This document shows, piece by piece, positions 12,250 through 23,866 of a DNA stretch of 64,000 nucleotides. The DNA is from Hofstenia miamia (taxonomy: Eukaryota > Xenacoelomorpha > Acoela): positions 1,603,540 to 1,667,539 of the forward strand of contig SCFE01000085.1 of assembly GCA_004352715.1 (NCBI GenBank), written 5' to 3'. A program made the position numbers and the translations under genes. The notes under the pieces were generated by a model. It was not told where the DNA came from, did not search any database, and saw only the letters and a list, made by a program, of their open reading frames with translations. How positions within the stretch are numbered: the stretch's first letter is position 1; each line of letters opens with the position of its first letter.

Positions 12250-12256
12250 CTGTGCT

Positions 12257-12266
12257 GGAGGGGGAG
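12257..12266 (+). other. Polypurine tract, family A
   Basis: GGAGGGGGAG lies directly before the TG of the 3' LTR. By position this is the plus-strand DNA synthesis primer. Confidence 0.75.
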
Positions 12267-13566
12267 TGTAACATAATCGTAATCTTAGCATATGTGGTCA
12301 AATTGAGAAAAAAGAAAGAAGAAACCAAGACTGAATATTGAAATAAAATATTAATTGTGTAATTGATCATTTTGGTGATGAATTGAATTTTTTTGTAAAT
12401 TTATAATGCAGTAATCTTTTGATATTAATTAATTTGGCGAAACGGCATTAGACTAGATCGCTACTGCTAATTAAGTCAGAATTGCGTAATCGGCAGACGA
12501 ACAGAAATTTAAACGTTCGGAATTGTAAACAAGTGGAATTAGCAGAATTAACAGGTACTGGTTAAATATTTGATTGTTGTTAATTCTTTTACTATAAAAA
12601 GTGTGTAATCAATCATTTTGTTGATGAATCTAATTTACTGGATTTACTTTACTTCTTTTGTATCAGGTTATCTTAATCAATACAATGGAAAGCTAAACGT
12701 TCGAGCTCTTGGGTATTCAAGACGGTGGTTCACGGATCCAGTTAACGGGTGAAGTGTATAGCCGGTGCTTACCCGAGAAGCTCTTAGGTTAGGTGTAGGA
12801 ATAGGGGCTTTTACTCGTATTAGCTTTCCTATCGTTCGTTGTTCATGTTACAACTATTATTACATTATGTTATTACATCTGTTTACATCAAGGAAATTAT
12901 GGAATCCCAAGATCTCTCTGCATTATCTTAGATATTGTTTATTACATATAATTTCTAGTAGACTGACTGACTATCAATTAATCCCTTTTGCTGTGACCGT
13001 ATTGATTGTTCACATGTATTCCAGGTCAGCATGTATCTATTTATATGTAAGGTTATTATATGTACGAACTCATAACAAGCTATTGCACCCCGGTTGCGAG
13101 ATCTCTTTATTAAACGACCTCATTGATAACAAGAACAATCAATACACTAAATTAATAAGGTATCAAGCATTATCACTATTGTCCTTCCACACACACTTCC
13201 ATTACACTGAGTCATCCGAATTGTGGTTGGTGTCTCTATCGATGTGTCGGCTTCGTATGGAAATACTCGTTATAGCGTAGTTCTTCAATTCCTCTTTTGT
13301 GCTTTGTTGCAGGTCGGGTAGCGTACCCTGTACTTTGTACACTCTGTCTCGTGTCTTGGATCTAAAACAACAGTCGTTAGTTTCGCATCAGTATTAGTTG
13401 ATGAGAAAATAAGTTAATTGTATAACGGCTAAAGCAATAGAACAGAAAGAAGAGAGACAGATACTGGAGTCTGTCACCTACCGTACTACATAAGGAGGAA
13501 ACAATTGTTATAGCAGCTCCTAAATTAGTTCAGAATTACTAGTATGAAGGTTGGCGAGATTCTACA
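12267..13566 (+). repeat. Complete 3' LTR, family A (1,300 bp)
   Basis: The LTR runs from TGTAACATAATC to GATTCTACA. The ends were set by comparison with the solo LTR at 20157-21465, which has a target duplication. It contains ACAGGTA (from 12551) about 40 bp before TATAAAAA (12593-12600) and a GGCAGACGAA box, all shared in modified form with the other families. It is rich in CpG compared with the solo copies. The next bases belong to a minus-strand ORF3 fragment of another copy. Confidence 0.9.
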
Positions 13567-14050
13567 ATGGATCTACCATTATTCTGTAGATTTGGGCCCA
13601 GTAATCTATTTGTAGATCAAATCTTATCAATTCTGGGATCATTGTGGTTCTTGATGTTCTCTCCCATGGGAAGATGTTTTCAGTTAGCATGCATGCTTCA
13701 CATAAGTGCTCAGGGATATCTTCATTTGTCGATATTGTGATAATGACTACTCTAACTTTCTGCACTCTTGCCATTCTCGACATTTCATGAATTTTCTTCT
13801 CCAAGTTTTTTGTGCATTCTTTTTGTTTGAGTACATGTATAATTGTAAGATTTTCTTCATCTATGTTAATTTCTTTCTTATCCACGTTTATCTCTGGCAG
13901 TCCTTCATACTCAGTATATTGCGAGAATTGGAACTGTTTCTTTTCTCCTTCTGTTTTCACTGCATCTCTCTGGTATTCTGGCAGTGATGTCCAGAAGTCC
14001 GCATTGTTATGTAGTGTGCCTTTCCTGTGTTTGATCATAAATCTGAACTC
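13567..14050 (-). pseudogene. RNase H tail fused in frame to an ORF3 fragment
   Basis: On the minus strand a frame of about 158 codons starts with the RNase H end of Pol (HRKGTLHNNADFW, EYQRDA, YTEYEG, PEINVDKK). It then switches into the ORF3 N-terminal third (INIDEENLTIIHVLKQKE, ending FDLQIDYW and IMVDP). The intervening integrase, about 1.3 kb, is missing. The join lies at a peptide that is similar in both proteins (EIN-[VI]-D). The left end is cut by the family A LTR. Confidence 0.8.
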
Positions 14051-14051
14051 N

Positions 14052-14225
14052 ATATATATATAAATAGATATCTATATACATAGAAAAATATATCTTACTG
14101 CAAAATGCAGGTGTGCTCATCATGAGGGAAATTTGTTACATCAAATTTGCAGCTTAGTTTTGCATTTATCAAACCTCCAATTGGAACAACTAATCCAGTA
14201 AAGAAAACATATTGTGATGTTGAAC
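14052..14225. other. Non-retroelement contig piece, probably misplaced
   Basis: The last ~50 bp (from about 14172) are repeated at 14642-14694, after which that sequence continues into unrelated AT-rich DNA (to 15039). This piece and 14642-15039 therefore belong together, and the pol fragment 14227-14640 has been placed between them. Confidence 0.65.
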
Positions 14226-14226
14226 N

Positions 14227-15964
14227 TGTTCATATTCTAAATTTCCTTCAAATGAGGAAATGTCGAAATTTATTGATGCTCTCAATCAATATAAGCATCT
14301 CTACCTTTGCTTGCTCTCAGTTTGCAACTGAAAAACTGAATGGGTACTTCATTTCCGTTTTTCATTTGTCCTAATGTTGCTCTGATTACTACTTTGCTTG
14401 TGTCACAATCTAATATAAATGATATTGACTAGTTCTTCCTGTTTCTGCCATTCAAATGGCACTGATTTTCTCATCAATCTGGTCATCTTTGCTGTTTTGT
14501 CATCTATGTTAGGAATAAAAGTTCCATCATAGCTGAAGAATCCTATGATCCTCTGTATATCTTTCTTATTGTTCAGCTTTTCTATTTTCCAGTGTTGTCT
14601 TTCATGCACATTCTTCCCTTTTCTATCATTCTTCTGAGGANCCTCCAATTGGAACAACTAATCCAGTAAAGAAAACATATTGTGATGTTGAACTTTGATA
14701 TTCATTGCTAATCCTAAGTTATGCTTATCATTAGAAGAATATTAATGAAGAATATTTAAGGTAATATATAAAAACTGTATTTAACTTACATTGATATTAC
14801 TTCTAAATCAGGTGTCCAAAAAGTATCTTTTTTAAACGTCATCATTTTAATACCACCATAATCACTGGGTTCCCACTCCATATCATGTAAAAAGTAAAAC
14901 TAAATTTTGAAAAATATAATACAGAATGATTTTTTAATATGATGTTTTAAAAAATTATTTTGAATAAGGATTAAAATACATTTATAAACATTTATATAAG
15001 TTTAATTATAGAAATAGATTTTCAAAGCCTAAACAGCTTNTATATCTTTCTTATTGTTCAGCTTTTCTATTTTCCAGTGTTGTCTTTCATGCACATTCTT
15101 CCCTTTTCTATCATTCTTCTGAGGAACACTATTTTTTCTTTGAGAATGTCACACTTATTTCCATTAATCCATTTTCCAGAATTGTTAATGATCTTTCCAA
15201 TTTCTCCAGATGTTCTTGGATTGTATCACTTGTCACTATGATGTCACTATATAGGCGTCAACTTCTTCCTCCATTCTGTGTGTCTTATTTCTTAATACCT
15301 TTGTGATGTACCTCTGAAAAGTTGCTGGTGCGTTACAGAGTCTGAACGCCATATATATCCATTCATATAGCCCATATGGGGTTATGAATGCTGTCTTCTC
15401 AATGTCATCCTCTTCTATTTTACTTGCCAGTAGGCTTTGTATAAATCTAGTATTGTAAAGTATTTATGTTTACTGGCTTCATAGAGCATGTCCTCTATCC
15501 GCGGTAGGGGATGTGAGTGCTTTTTCATCACTTCATTCAACTTGCAAAAATCAATGCATAAACAATACTTGTCTCCCTGTTTTACAAACAGCTGTTGCTG
15601 CATATGGGCTCTCACTTGGCCAGATAATTTTATTGTCAATTAGCTCTTCCAGTATGCGTTTATATTCATTCTTCATCTGTTTGGGCACCCTTCTGACTGG
15701 TAGCTTGATTGGTTTGTCTGCTGTTGTGACTATTCTATGCTTTTTGCCCTGTCCTATGTTTATTTCTCCATAGTTGAATATACATTTGTGTTTTTCTAAC
15801 AACTTCCTTAGTTGCGTGATCTCCAGTCATTATAGATGTGGGTAGTCTTCATTATTTATATCGGGTGTTCTATGTGTGTCTTCTTCTGCTTTCGTCGCAA
15901 TGCCCTTGAGTCAGCTTTTGGGAGTACTCGTGACTTTGATGGTGTTTGTCCACTTGCCCTACAA
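14227..15964 (-). pseudogene. Broken pol (protease-RT linker, RT, RNase H), A/C/D lineage
   Basis: On the minus strand, 15964 down to 15041 encodes the linker and RT. Visible parts include KLPVRRVPKQ, LCIDFCKLNEV, LPRIEDMLYEASKHKYF and LDLYKAYWQVK. A segment with TPYGLYEW and the sequence around YIDD is frame-shifted. Bases 14640 down to 14227 continue into the RT end and the RNase H start. Bases 14555-14640 duplicate 15041-15126, so the two pol pieces are adjacent in reality, with 14642-15039 wrongly between them. The PR-RT linker contains the motif GCTGACTCAAGGGCA (minus strand, 15901-15915). Frameshifts and stops make it non-functional. Confidence 0.8.
14642..15039. other. AT-rich non-coding piece, interleaved by assembly
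   Basis: It starts with a copy of 14172-14225 and continues into AT-rich DNA with no coding similarity, lying between two halves of the same pol fragment. It is likely the continuation of 14052-14225. Confidence 0.6.
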
Positions 15965-16272
15965 TATCTATAATATTTTAGATCCAAAATATTGACTATA
16001 ATGTTTCTGATAAAGTGACTGAGCATGTATTAATTATTAAATGTAGGTTAGGAAGCTGCCAATTATTAAAATAATTAATTAAAACCAATATATTTTGGTA
16101 ATGGCTACATGTAATATTAATAGAGCAGCTAGTAACAAGTCACATTGCAAACAATGAAACACTTTTACAAAAAGTGTATCTAATTAAGTAAAACCCTACC
16201 CACACAACTACAACTAAGGTTATACAGTAACAAAGGATAAAATAGTAATGATGCCTGGTAGAGGATGTTACA
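15965..16272 (+). repeat. 3' part of an LTR, family D, internally deleted
   Basis: It aligns with the later part of the LTR at 18406-19481 and ends CCTGGTAGAGGATGTTACA. A section in the middle is missing at about 16172. The 5' half is absent. Confidence 0.65.
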
Positions 16273-16329
16273 CATGTACTCTTTGTAGGAGATCTCTATG
16301 AATATATTTGGAAATGGCAAGTCTATTAT

Positions 16330-16563
16330 TCCAATTTTTTGCATATAGAAGGCCATTCTCTGTTAACTTAATATTCAAACCTTCTAGCCACAATATTGGT
16401 TTTGTCTCCTGAAAATTTTTTAAGCCACACTAGTGCACTATTGTTGGTACATACTACAAATGTGCATCCAATAATGAAGTAGTGAAATTTTCTTAATGAT
16501 TCAACTACTGCCAGCATCTCACATTTGGTGGCACCATAATTTTTTTCTGGATGTATATTCATA
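16330..16563 (-). pseudogene. RNase H fragment
   Basis: The minus strand encodes KNYGATKCEMLAVVESLRKF, then NNSALVWLKKFSGDKTNIVAR. These match the RNase H part of Pol in the family B element. The fragment lies between two LTR D pieces that share the short sequence AAACACTTTTACAAA at their broken ends. Confidence 0.75.
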
Positions 16564-16931
16564 AAACACTTTTACAAATAAAGAATAAGTCAAATCATAT
16601 CTTGTCTTGAGTATACACTGAGCTAGGATATGGTACACATAAGTTACATCATTCAGCTTTGAGTTGGTACTCAAAAAAGGGATCCTCAGTGAACAAGTGA
16701 AACTGGATGTGGAGATCAGCTTTGGGCAGAGGTCCACTATTGATCATTGGAGAAATTGCTGTATGGCTTTGTCACCTGAGTAGTGAATGGTTAAATCTAG
16801 TTATGTTCCATTAACAGAAATATACAAAAGCTAAGCAATATCTAGTTAGTAAATCCCTACCCACAAATATACAACCAATGTTATAGAGTAACAAAGGACA
16901 AGCAGTAATAATGCCTGGTAGAGTCTGCTAT
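16564..16931 (+). repeat. 3' part of an LTR, family D
   Basis: It aligns with the 3' half of the solo LTR D at 18406-19481 and ends TGGTAGAGTCTGCTATA, an eroded form of the family end. Confidence 0.6.
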
Positions 16932-16939
16932 ATTAGTAG

Positions 16940-17755
16940 AGAACATGAAGACATTCCAGCATTTCCTCATTGGAAAAGAGTTCATCATAAAAACAGATAG
17001 TACAGGCTTATCATTTCTGAATAAATTCTTGGTTGACAAATTTTCTATGGTATCTCAATGGATCAAATTCTTAAGTGATTACAGATAAACAATCAAACAC
17101 AGGAAAGGAACACTACAAGCAAATGTAGATTTTTGGACAGCATTACCTAAATATCACAGGGACTCACCAAAATAAGATGGAGACAAAATGAAATTCGAAT
17201 TTTTGTCACATAATCATTATGAAGACCTCCTGGAAATTAATGTAGATAAAAAAGGCCATGCAATACTCATGATCACAATCAAAGAGGAGATATATGAAGA
17301 AGAAATCATTCAAAAACAACATGCAGACAACATCCTAGAACAGATAAGGCAGAAAATTTGAACCAGGAAATATTTATTTAAAGAGAGGCAAACTCATACT
17401 TAAGGAGGTATAAATGAAAGATCAATGGAAATGGCTTACTTTACACAGAAGGACAGAACAGGAGGATTGTGATACTTGAATATTTCAAGAAAGACTTGGC
17501 ATGCAGAATACTCAAAAAGGACACATGGGAATTAACTAAACAGAGATGGCATTCAACTCAAAATTTGGATTACAAAAAGTGGGAGAGGATGTCATAAATA
17601 AATCCACAAATTGTCTGCTTCACAATAATGTACACTTTTAAATTAGAATGCACTCTTAGAGAAGATGATCATTACTTAAACAAATGAAGTCAGTCACATG
17701 GATTTAGAGACACTGTCATGAAATAATGCAGGATACCAACATGTGCTGGTCATGA
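16940..17755 (+). pseudogene. Decayed RNase H to integrase zinc-binding region
   Basis: The plus strand retains KKF, the TDS position of the conserved TDNS, HRKGTLQANVDFWTALP, LEINVDKKGHAIL and IKEEIYEEEIIQKQH of the RNase H end. A weaker trace of the integrase HHCC region follows around 17480-17600. Several in-frame stops and frameshifts are present. Confidence 0.7.
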
Positions 17756-18278
17756 TTAAAAAGTTTGCAATATATTGCAGAATAATTCTACTTGATTCAG
17801 CAACAGCAATAGTAGTAGCAGAAAAAAAGGAATGGATATTAAAATTTGTTGTGATGGAGAAGATGTCATTTGCTTCAATTTTCTTTTTTTGTTGCTGTTG
17901 AAACTGTTCAATTTGTTCTGCTTTGGCTCATCATGTGGTGTCAATGTTTCCTGCATCTCAAGTCTGATTTGAGATCTTAATAGTGCACATTTTCTTTCAA
18001 ATTTCACCTTCAGCAGAGATATTTCAATTCACTGTTGCTTTTCTACATCTCACAATTTGCTGAGATCTATTGATTTCATCAACAATATTGGTGACAGTTG
18101 GGGTCTCTGAGTAGTGAGGGTAACTGTCTCCAGCAACTGTTGTTATTTTTTTTTGTGGTACTGAATTTAGGCATTCCTTTGGTGGGTTTTGTGATGTGGG
18201 AGTTTTCCATTTCTGATTTCTTAGATTACTGCGTCTGGTATTTACCATTTTCATTTTCCATCTTGGCAGTAGTTGCAC
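17756..18278 (-). pseudogene. Possible gag 5' fragment
   Basis: Two overlapping minus-strand frames start MVNTRRSN and continue as a Lys/Gln/Ser-rich segment, then MKFERKCALLRSQIRLEM. Their position beside D-lineage LTR and pol debris, and their hydrophilic composition, suggest the start of Gag. There is no zinc knuckle or other diagnostic motif, so the call is tentative. The leucine run in the second frame comes from a GCT/ATT-type simple repeat. Confidence 0.35.
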
Positions 18279-18405
18279 TTTTTATGACTTCTATGACTTG
18301 TGCATTCTGTTTTTATTGAATTTTAGGGATTACAATGATAATCTTTCAGGTTTTTCCCTGTTGCCCTGTTTTGCTATAATTTTTTGGTGATAATTAGAAT
18401 GCATT

Positions 18406-19481
18406 TGTAACATTATCTAAGATGAAAGATAGTCATTGGGAAGAAACTAAGATTTTATCTGTGATTAAAAATATATTATAAAAATGATTATCAACTTAGA
18501 TTAGTTTGTATTATGCAACCAACAAATATCAGTAAAAATGATTATAATTAGTATCTGTGAATTCTACTAATTTGTTGAAGCAAAGGCGTGAGTTCTTTTT
18601 CATTATTTTTAGCCATCTTGGTGGACAAACTTTTGAAATTTTAAATTGACATGTACTTTTTCAAATTAACTATAAATAGAGTGAAATTTATTGTTGTTAT
18701 GGTTTGATTATCTGATACAATGTTCAGTAGTGGCAAGGATTCCATAATATGAACAATTCTAGATTCCTTGTTCTAAGCCATGAACCTGCAATATATTAGG
18801 GATACAAATAGGAGTTTTTATTTCTGGTTACTAAACGATTTATCCTTTCTCACATGCACTAACATAAAAAAGAATTCAAGGTAAGGCTGTAAAGCCAAAT
18901 ATAGGATTTTATATTTATATTATTCTAGATCCAAATTGATGACAATAATTTGACTGATAATGTGACTGAGTATGTATTGATTATTACCTGTAGGGTAGGA
19001 AGCTGCTAGATATTTATCTAATTTTACTAAAGCTAATATATTTTGGAAATGGCTAATTACATAATTAATTAAGCAGCTAGTAACAATCAAGGTTGCAAGT
19101 ATATAGTACACTTTACAAATTGAGAATAAGTTGAGTTGTGTCAAGAATTGGGGAAGCACTGAGCTAGGATAGGGCACATATAAGTTACTTTGCTGAGCTT
19201 GAGAGTTAAAAGTCATTCACTTGGATTATAGAGGAGTGGTGGTTACCTGATTTGGAGATTAGCTTCAGGCAGATGACCAATCACCAACTGGAAAGGTTAC
19301 TGTGAAGCTTCATCATCTAAATAGTGTTGATTATATCCTTCACTAATTACAGTTATTGGAGTTTAATAATGTGGAAGTTAAGCAGTGTGAGATTAGTACC
19401 TCCCTACCCACTAGTATGCCATGTGAATTATAATAGCCTAATAGAGATATTAGAGATCAAAGCCTGGTAGAGGATGCTACA
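18406..19481 (+). repeat. Solo LTR, family D
   Basis: It runs from TGTAACATTATC to GGTAGAGGATGCTACA. Blocks matching 6992-7519 occur in order, including the TATAAATA element and the GCCATCTTGG box. CpG is almost gone. The flanks show no clear 4-bp duplication. Confidence 0.75.
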
Positions 19482-19768
19482 TTTGCCTTTGTACTTGCTA
19501 AAGAGTCTTTCAGCTCACTCTTCATCATCACCAGTGTTTTCAGAAGAATGTTCTGCATCCATTTTTTTCTAATCACAGCAATTCTGTTTTTCATTCATTC
19601 TTTGTGGGCATGCCATTGTTGCCATGTGAAATCCCTTATCCTTAATGAAGTACAATTTATCCACTTAACAATTAACCAGTCTTGAGAATAACTTTTTCAT
19701 TTCTACACTGTTAGTATGTTTCTGCATATCACTGAACATGTCTCTAATATGTTCACAGGTAATTCTTT
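19482..19768. other. Short unannotated spacer
   Basis: I see no coding or repeat similarity between the solo LTR D and the solo LTR A. Confidence 0.4.
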
Positions 19769-22291
19769 TGTTGCATAATCACATGTGTGGTTAAGTTGAG
19801 AGAAAGAGTGCAAATTTCTAAGACTCACTTGTAGTAATAATTCATTGTATACACATGTTTATTATTATTTGATTAGTTATAAAAATTTATTAAAGCAGTA
19901 CTTTATATTAAATTGCCTGGCAGTACTTTAGCAAAAATAATAGGACAAAGTCATGCACACTAATTAATGCTGACGTGCATAATTAACACAGACAAACAAA
20001 TGCCAGGAAATTGTCAACAACATTAAAAGACAGGTACTAGCCATTTGTTTAATTGTTTATGGAAATTTAGTATGCATGTGCAATAATAATAGTTTATGAT
20101 TTTAATGAACGAATATTACTGGATTTACTTTGTTATTTTGTCAGATTATTTAATAGTGTAGAATCTTGACAACCTTCCAACTAATAAAGCTTAACTTAAT
20201 TTAGGAGGTGCTGTAACATTTTTCCCTCCTGAACTAGTATGGTAGGTGACAGATTCCAAGTTTCCATCTCTCTTCTTTACTCTAACTTTGTGTTGCTTAT
20301 TAATTTAAATAATATCTGATCAACTAATATTGAAGCTTGGATTAACAACAGTAATTTAGGTGCAAGACAAGAGATAGATGGTACAATGTACAGGGTTGAA
20401 ACCTGACCTGAGGTAAAGCGCAAAGAGGAATCAAAGAAGCCATGCTATGAGATAATGATTAATTCCAACTGCTACTTGAACATTGAGAGAAACACCAACT
20501 GCAATGCCAGTAACACAGTGCATGAAACAATGTGTGAGAATATGATAGTGACAGTGTGTGATTGCTTACTAATTTATTCAATTGATTGTTCTTGTAATTA
20601 ATGAATTTGTAATATAAGTGGAATTCACAACCAGGATGCTTTAGCTTGTTATAATTCCTTACATGTAATATCCCTACAGATAAATATGTACATGCTAACC
20701 TAATATACATGTGAACAACCAATGCTGCCAAAAATAAAAGGGATAGTCAGTAGTTCAGTCCAAAGGTAAATACATATAATGACATTACTGAAATCCAATG
20801 CAAACAAGTCATGAAGTTTCTGATGAGGGTTAACCTAATGATCATAATATAATAATACGAGCAGTGAATGATAGGAAAGCTATAACAAATAAAAACCCCT
20901 ATCCTTATACCTAACCTAAGAGCACATCAGGTAAGCACCAACTACCAGCCGCACAGCCTTTTGAATGGTGAACAAATGTTAGGTGCAAAGCCATTACAAA
21001 CTTACATTAAATGAAGTTGTGGACCACTGTCAAGAATACCCTAGTGCTTGACTGTTTAGTTTTCTATGGTAATTAATAAATAAACCTGACAAAGATAAAA
21101 GAAGTAAATGCAATGAATTTTAGTCATCATCAAAATAATAAATTGCACCACTTTTATACTTGAAACTATTAAACAATCAAATATTTGGCTAGTACCTGCT
21201 AAATCTAAGTTGTTGACAGTTTTCTAATTTCTGATTTTCCTTCATCTGCTGATTTACACACGTCAGCATTAATTAGCATTTGTGAATTTGGTCTCTTACC
21301 ATTTGTCAAATGTACTGCCAAATTAATATTAATAAATATGAAAATACTGCTTTACAATTTTACAACTGATTTAACTAATAATAATCATGTGTGTACAATA
21401 AATATTTAGTCTTAGTTCTTTCCTCTAATTCTCTCCACTTGACCACATGATTGGATTATGTTACAATAGTTACATGGAAAGCTAAATGTTCAAGCACTAG
21501 AGTAATCCTGCAGTGGTCCCCAAATACACTTAGTGGAATTTTGGAACAGCCTGCACACTATTGCCTTTCAAAAGTGCTGTGCAGCCTGTAGCTGCAGATT
21601 TCTTGATGTGCTTTTAAGTTAGAAATAGGTATAGGGATTTTTATCAGTTATAGCTTTCCTATCATTTATTACTCTCTTATTATTACTATCACTTTTAGAA
21701 CAACTATTCAGAGATATGAAATGCTCTACATATTTAATGTACAGTTATTTTTTATGACATATTTACTGTTCAGTAAGTTTGTGGACCATCAGTTGACTTA
21801 TGAATTAGCTTTCTTGCTGACTGCATTGATTGTTCACATGTATAAAAGGGTAACATGTACTATTATATCTGTAGGGTTATTACAAGTAAGGAAAAATAAC
21901 AAGCTATAGCATCACAGTTGCATTAATTCCTTTTATTTACATAGCCATAATAACAAGGACAATCAATGCACTAAGTTATTAAGTTATCACACTCACTATC
22001 ACTGAGGTAACCATTCATGCACTGAGTCAACAACTGGTTTCCATTGTGAAGTTCAAGTAGAAGCTGGAGCTGTCACTGAGTTGGGTTTCAACCCTGCATT
22101 AGATCTACTGCTCTCAATCTAAATAAACTGTTGTTAGTTCAAGCAGTCAGGAATGCTAATGCAATATTAATTCAGTTAATAAATTAAGCATCAAAATACA
22201 TTGAGAAAGTTTGGGATCTGTCACACCATATACCTTGCTCATACCCAGAGACTGGATAAGCAAGTGAATTCAGTTTTGGCAGGATTCTACA
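19769..22291 (+). repeat. Solo LTR, family A, interrupted by a second LTR A
   Basis: The outer LTR occupies 19769-20156 and 21470-22291, starting TGTTGCATAATC and ending GGATTCTACA. When the inner insertion is removed, it aligns along its length with 12267-13566. Nearly every CpG of the young copy is TG or CA here. Confidence 0.85.
20157..21465 (-). repeat. Solo LTR, family A, nested in another LTR A
   Basis: On the minus strand it starts TGTAACATAATCC (at 21465) and ends GATTCTACA (at 20157), 1,309 bp. It is flanked by ATAG at 20153-20156 and 21466-21469, a perfect 4-bp target duplication. This defines the exact ends of family A LTRs. Confidence 0.92.
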
Positions 22292-22739
22292 CTTATTACT
22301 GACATATTTATGTTTAGGTTTAACATGTACTGCTGAATCAAACAGCTCATGCCTAAGTGGTGAAATTCTCCCCACAGTGGATGAATCACTTAACTGGCTC
22401 TCTCACCATGACATTTGTGGTTAACTTAATTGTAACTTAATACCAAAGTTATTGCATTTTAAGTCTTAATGAAACAGCATCATGCTATAATCACAGTGTA
22501 AATGAATGGTAGCATTAAATATATGTTTTGTTAGTAATTAAGCACTTATCAAATTGTAATTAAGTATACTTCTTCTTCATTCACCAATGAGATGATCTTC
22601 TTTTATTGAACAAAAAAAAACAATTTATATAATTAATATATAAATTAAATAGAATATAGTTTGTATCTGATTTCATAATTAGCTGCATTTGTAATAATTA
22701 TCCATCATTCTAATGCGCACATTCCATTTCATTAAATTA
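22292..22739. other. Unannotated AT-rich DNA
   Basis: No coding similarity. It contains a short A-rich run near 22611. Confidence 0.4.
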
Positions 22740-22743
22740 GTAG

Positions 22744-23862
22744 TGTAGCATAATCCAAGAAACAATGCTGCAAAAAGAATAAGAAAGATATTAGTTGATC
22801 AAGAGGATTAACATTTAATTGAATTATGATTAAATTAGTATTGATCTTAAATTAAAATCAATTTAAGTTTAGCATCATTATTTTTGTAAAATGCAACTAA
22901 CATTACCAAATAGTAATTGTTGAAACAATTTGGCAAAACAAAGGGGGTAATATTGCAGATGATTTAACATTCAAGTCAACAGGTACTTTTTGATCAGAAA
23001 CTATAAATTGAGAAAAATCATTTGGAGAACTGTTGAAGTAAATTCTTTGAAAATCTTATCCTTAGATTTAACCTGGTTTGCTTATTGTTAAATCATGTCA
23101 AGCTAAACAGTAAATGCATTAGTAGTGGTGGGGGCACACATTGGGTGTGATTCAAGGGTCCTTGACATGAGCCATGAACCTGCATCTTGGTTAGGGATAG
23201 CTGACTATCAATTCTCTCAACAAGATTTATGCAGTAATGAAACTCAGAGAAAACAGTTGGAGAACCAATTGTAGGTTATTATATCTTAAATTAATAAGAC
23301 TACATAGGAGACCTATAAATAGACCTATAGCAAGACTAAGCATGTATTACTAATGAAATGGAAGTTAGGAAGCTGCAAGTAATTATCTATTTGATTATTT
23401 GAATTATTTAAAGCCAATAATTTTCAGTAATGGCTAAATAAATATTTATTAAGCAGGTAGTGACATTGCCAGTTTGCAAGTACAAACTACACATTACAAA
23501 TTGAGTTTAAGTCAGTTACATTCAGCCTTGAGGGTTGCACTGAGTTAGGATAGGGAACACATAAGCTACTTCACTGAGCTGAGATTTGGAGACAATCAAT
23601 TGGCAGTGAAGATAAGTAAGTGTTGGAAGATTTGGAGATCAGAGTCTGCCAGGGGCCTAATGGAAGATCTAACAATAAGGAAACTGCAGCAGCTGATCCA
23701 CATCTAAATAGTGTTCAGTTACCATAGATTTAATCAAAGTTAACTACAAGTGTTTATAGAGGAAAGCAGTTGATATAAGTACACCCCTACCTGTGATTAA
23801 CACAGAATTATATTCAAAAGGAATTAATTAAGTTGAGTTAGAGCTTTGTAGCAGATGCTACA
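22744..23862 (+). repeat. Solo LTR, family C
   Basis: It runs from TGTAGCATAATCCAAG to GCAGATGCTACA, 1,119 bp, with perfect flanking GTAG duplications at 22740-22743 and 23863-23866. The dyad motif GATTCAAGGGTCCTTG is at 23149-23164. Confidence 0.9.
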
Positions 23863-23866
23863 GTAG

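Noticed and set aside
12765-13280. 171-codon frame inside LTR A.
   Set aside because: It lies wholly in the LTR, and the solo LTR A copies do not keep it open.
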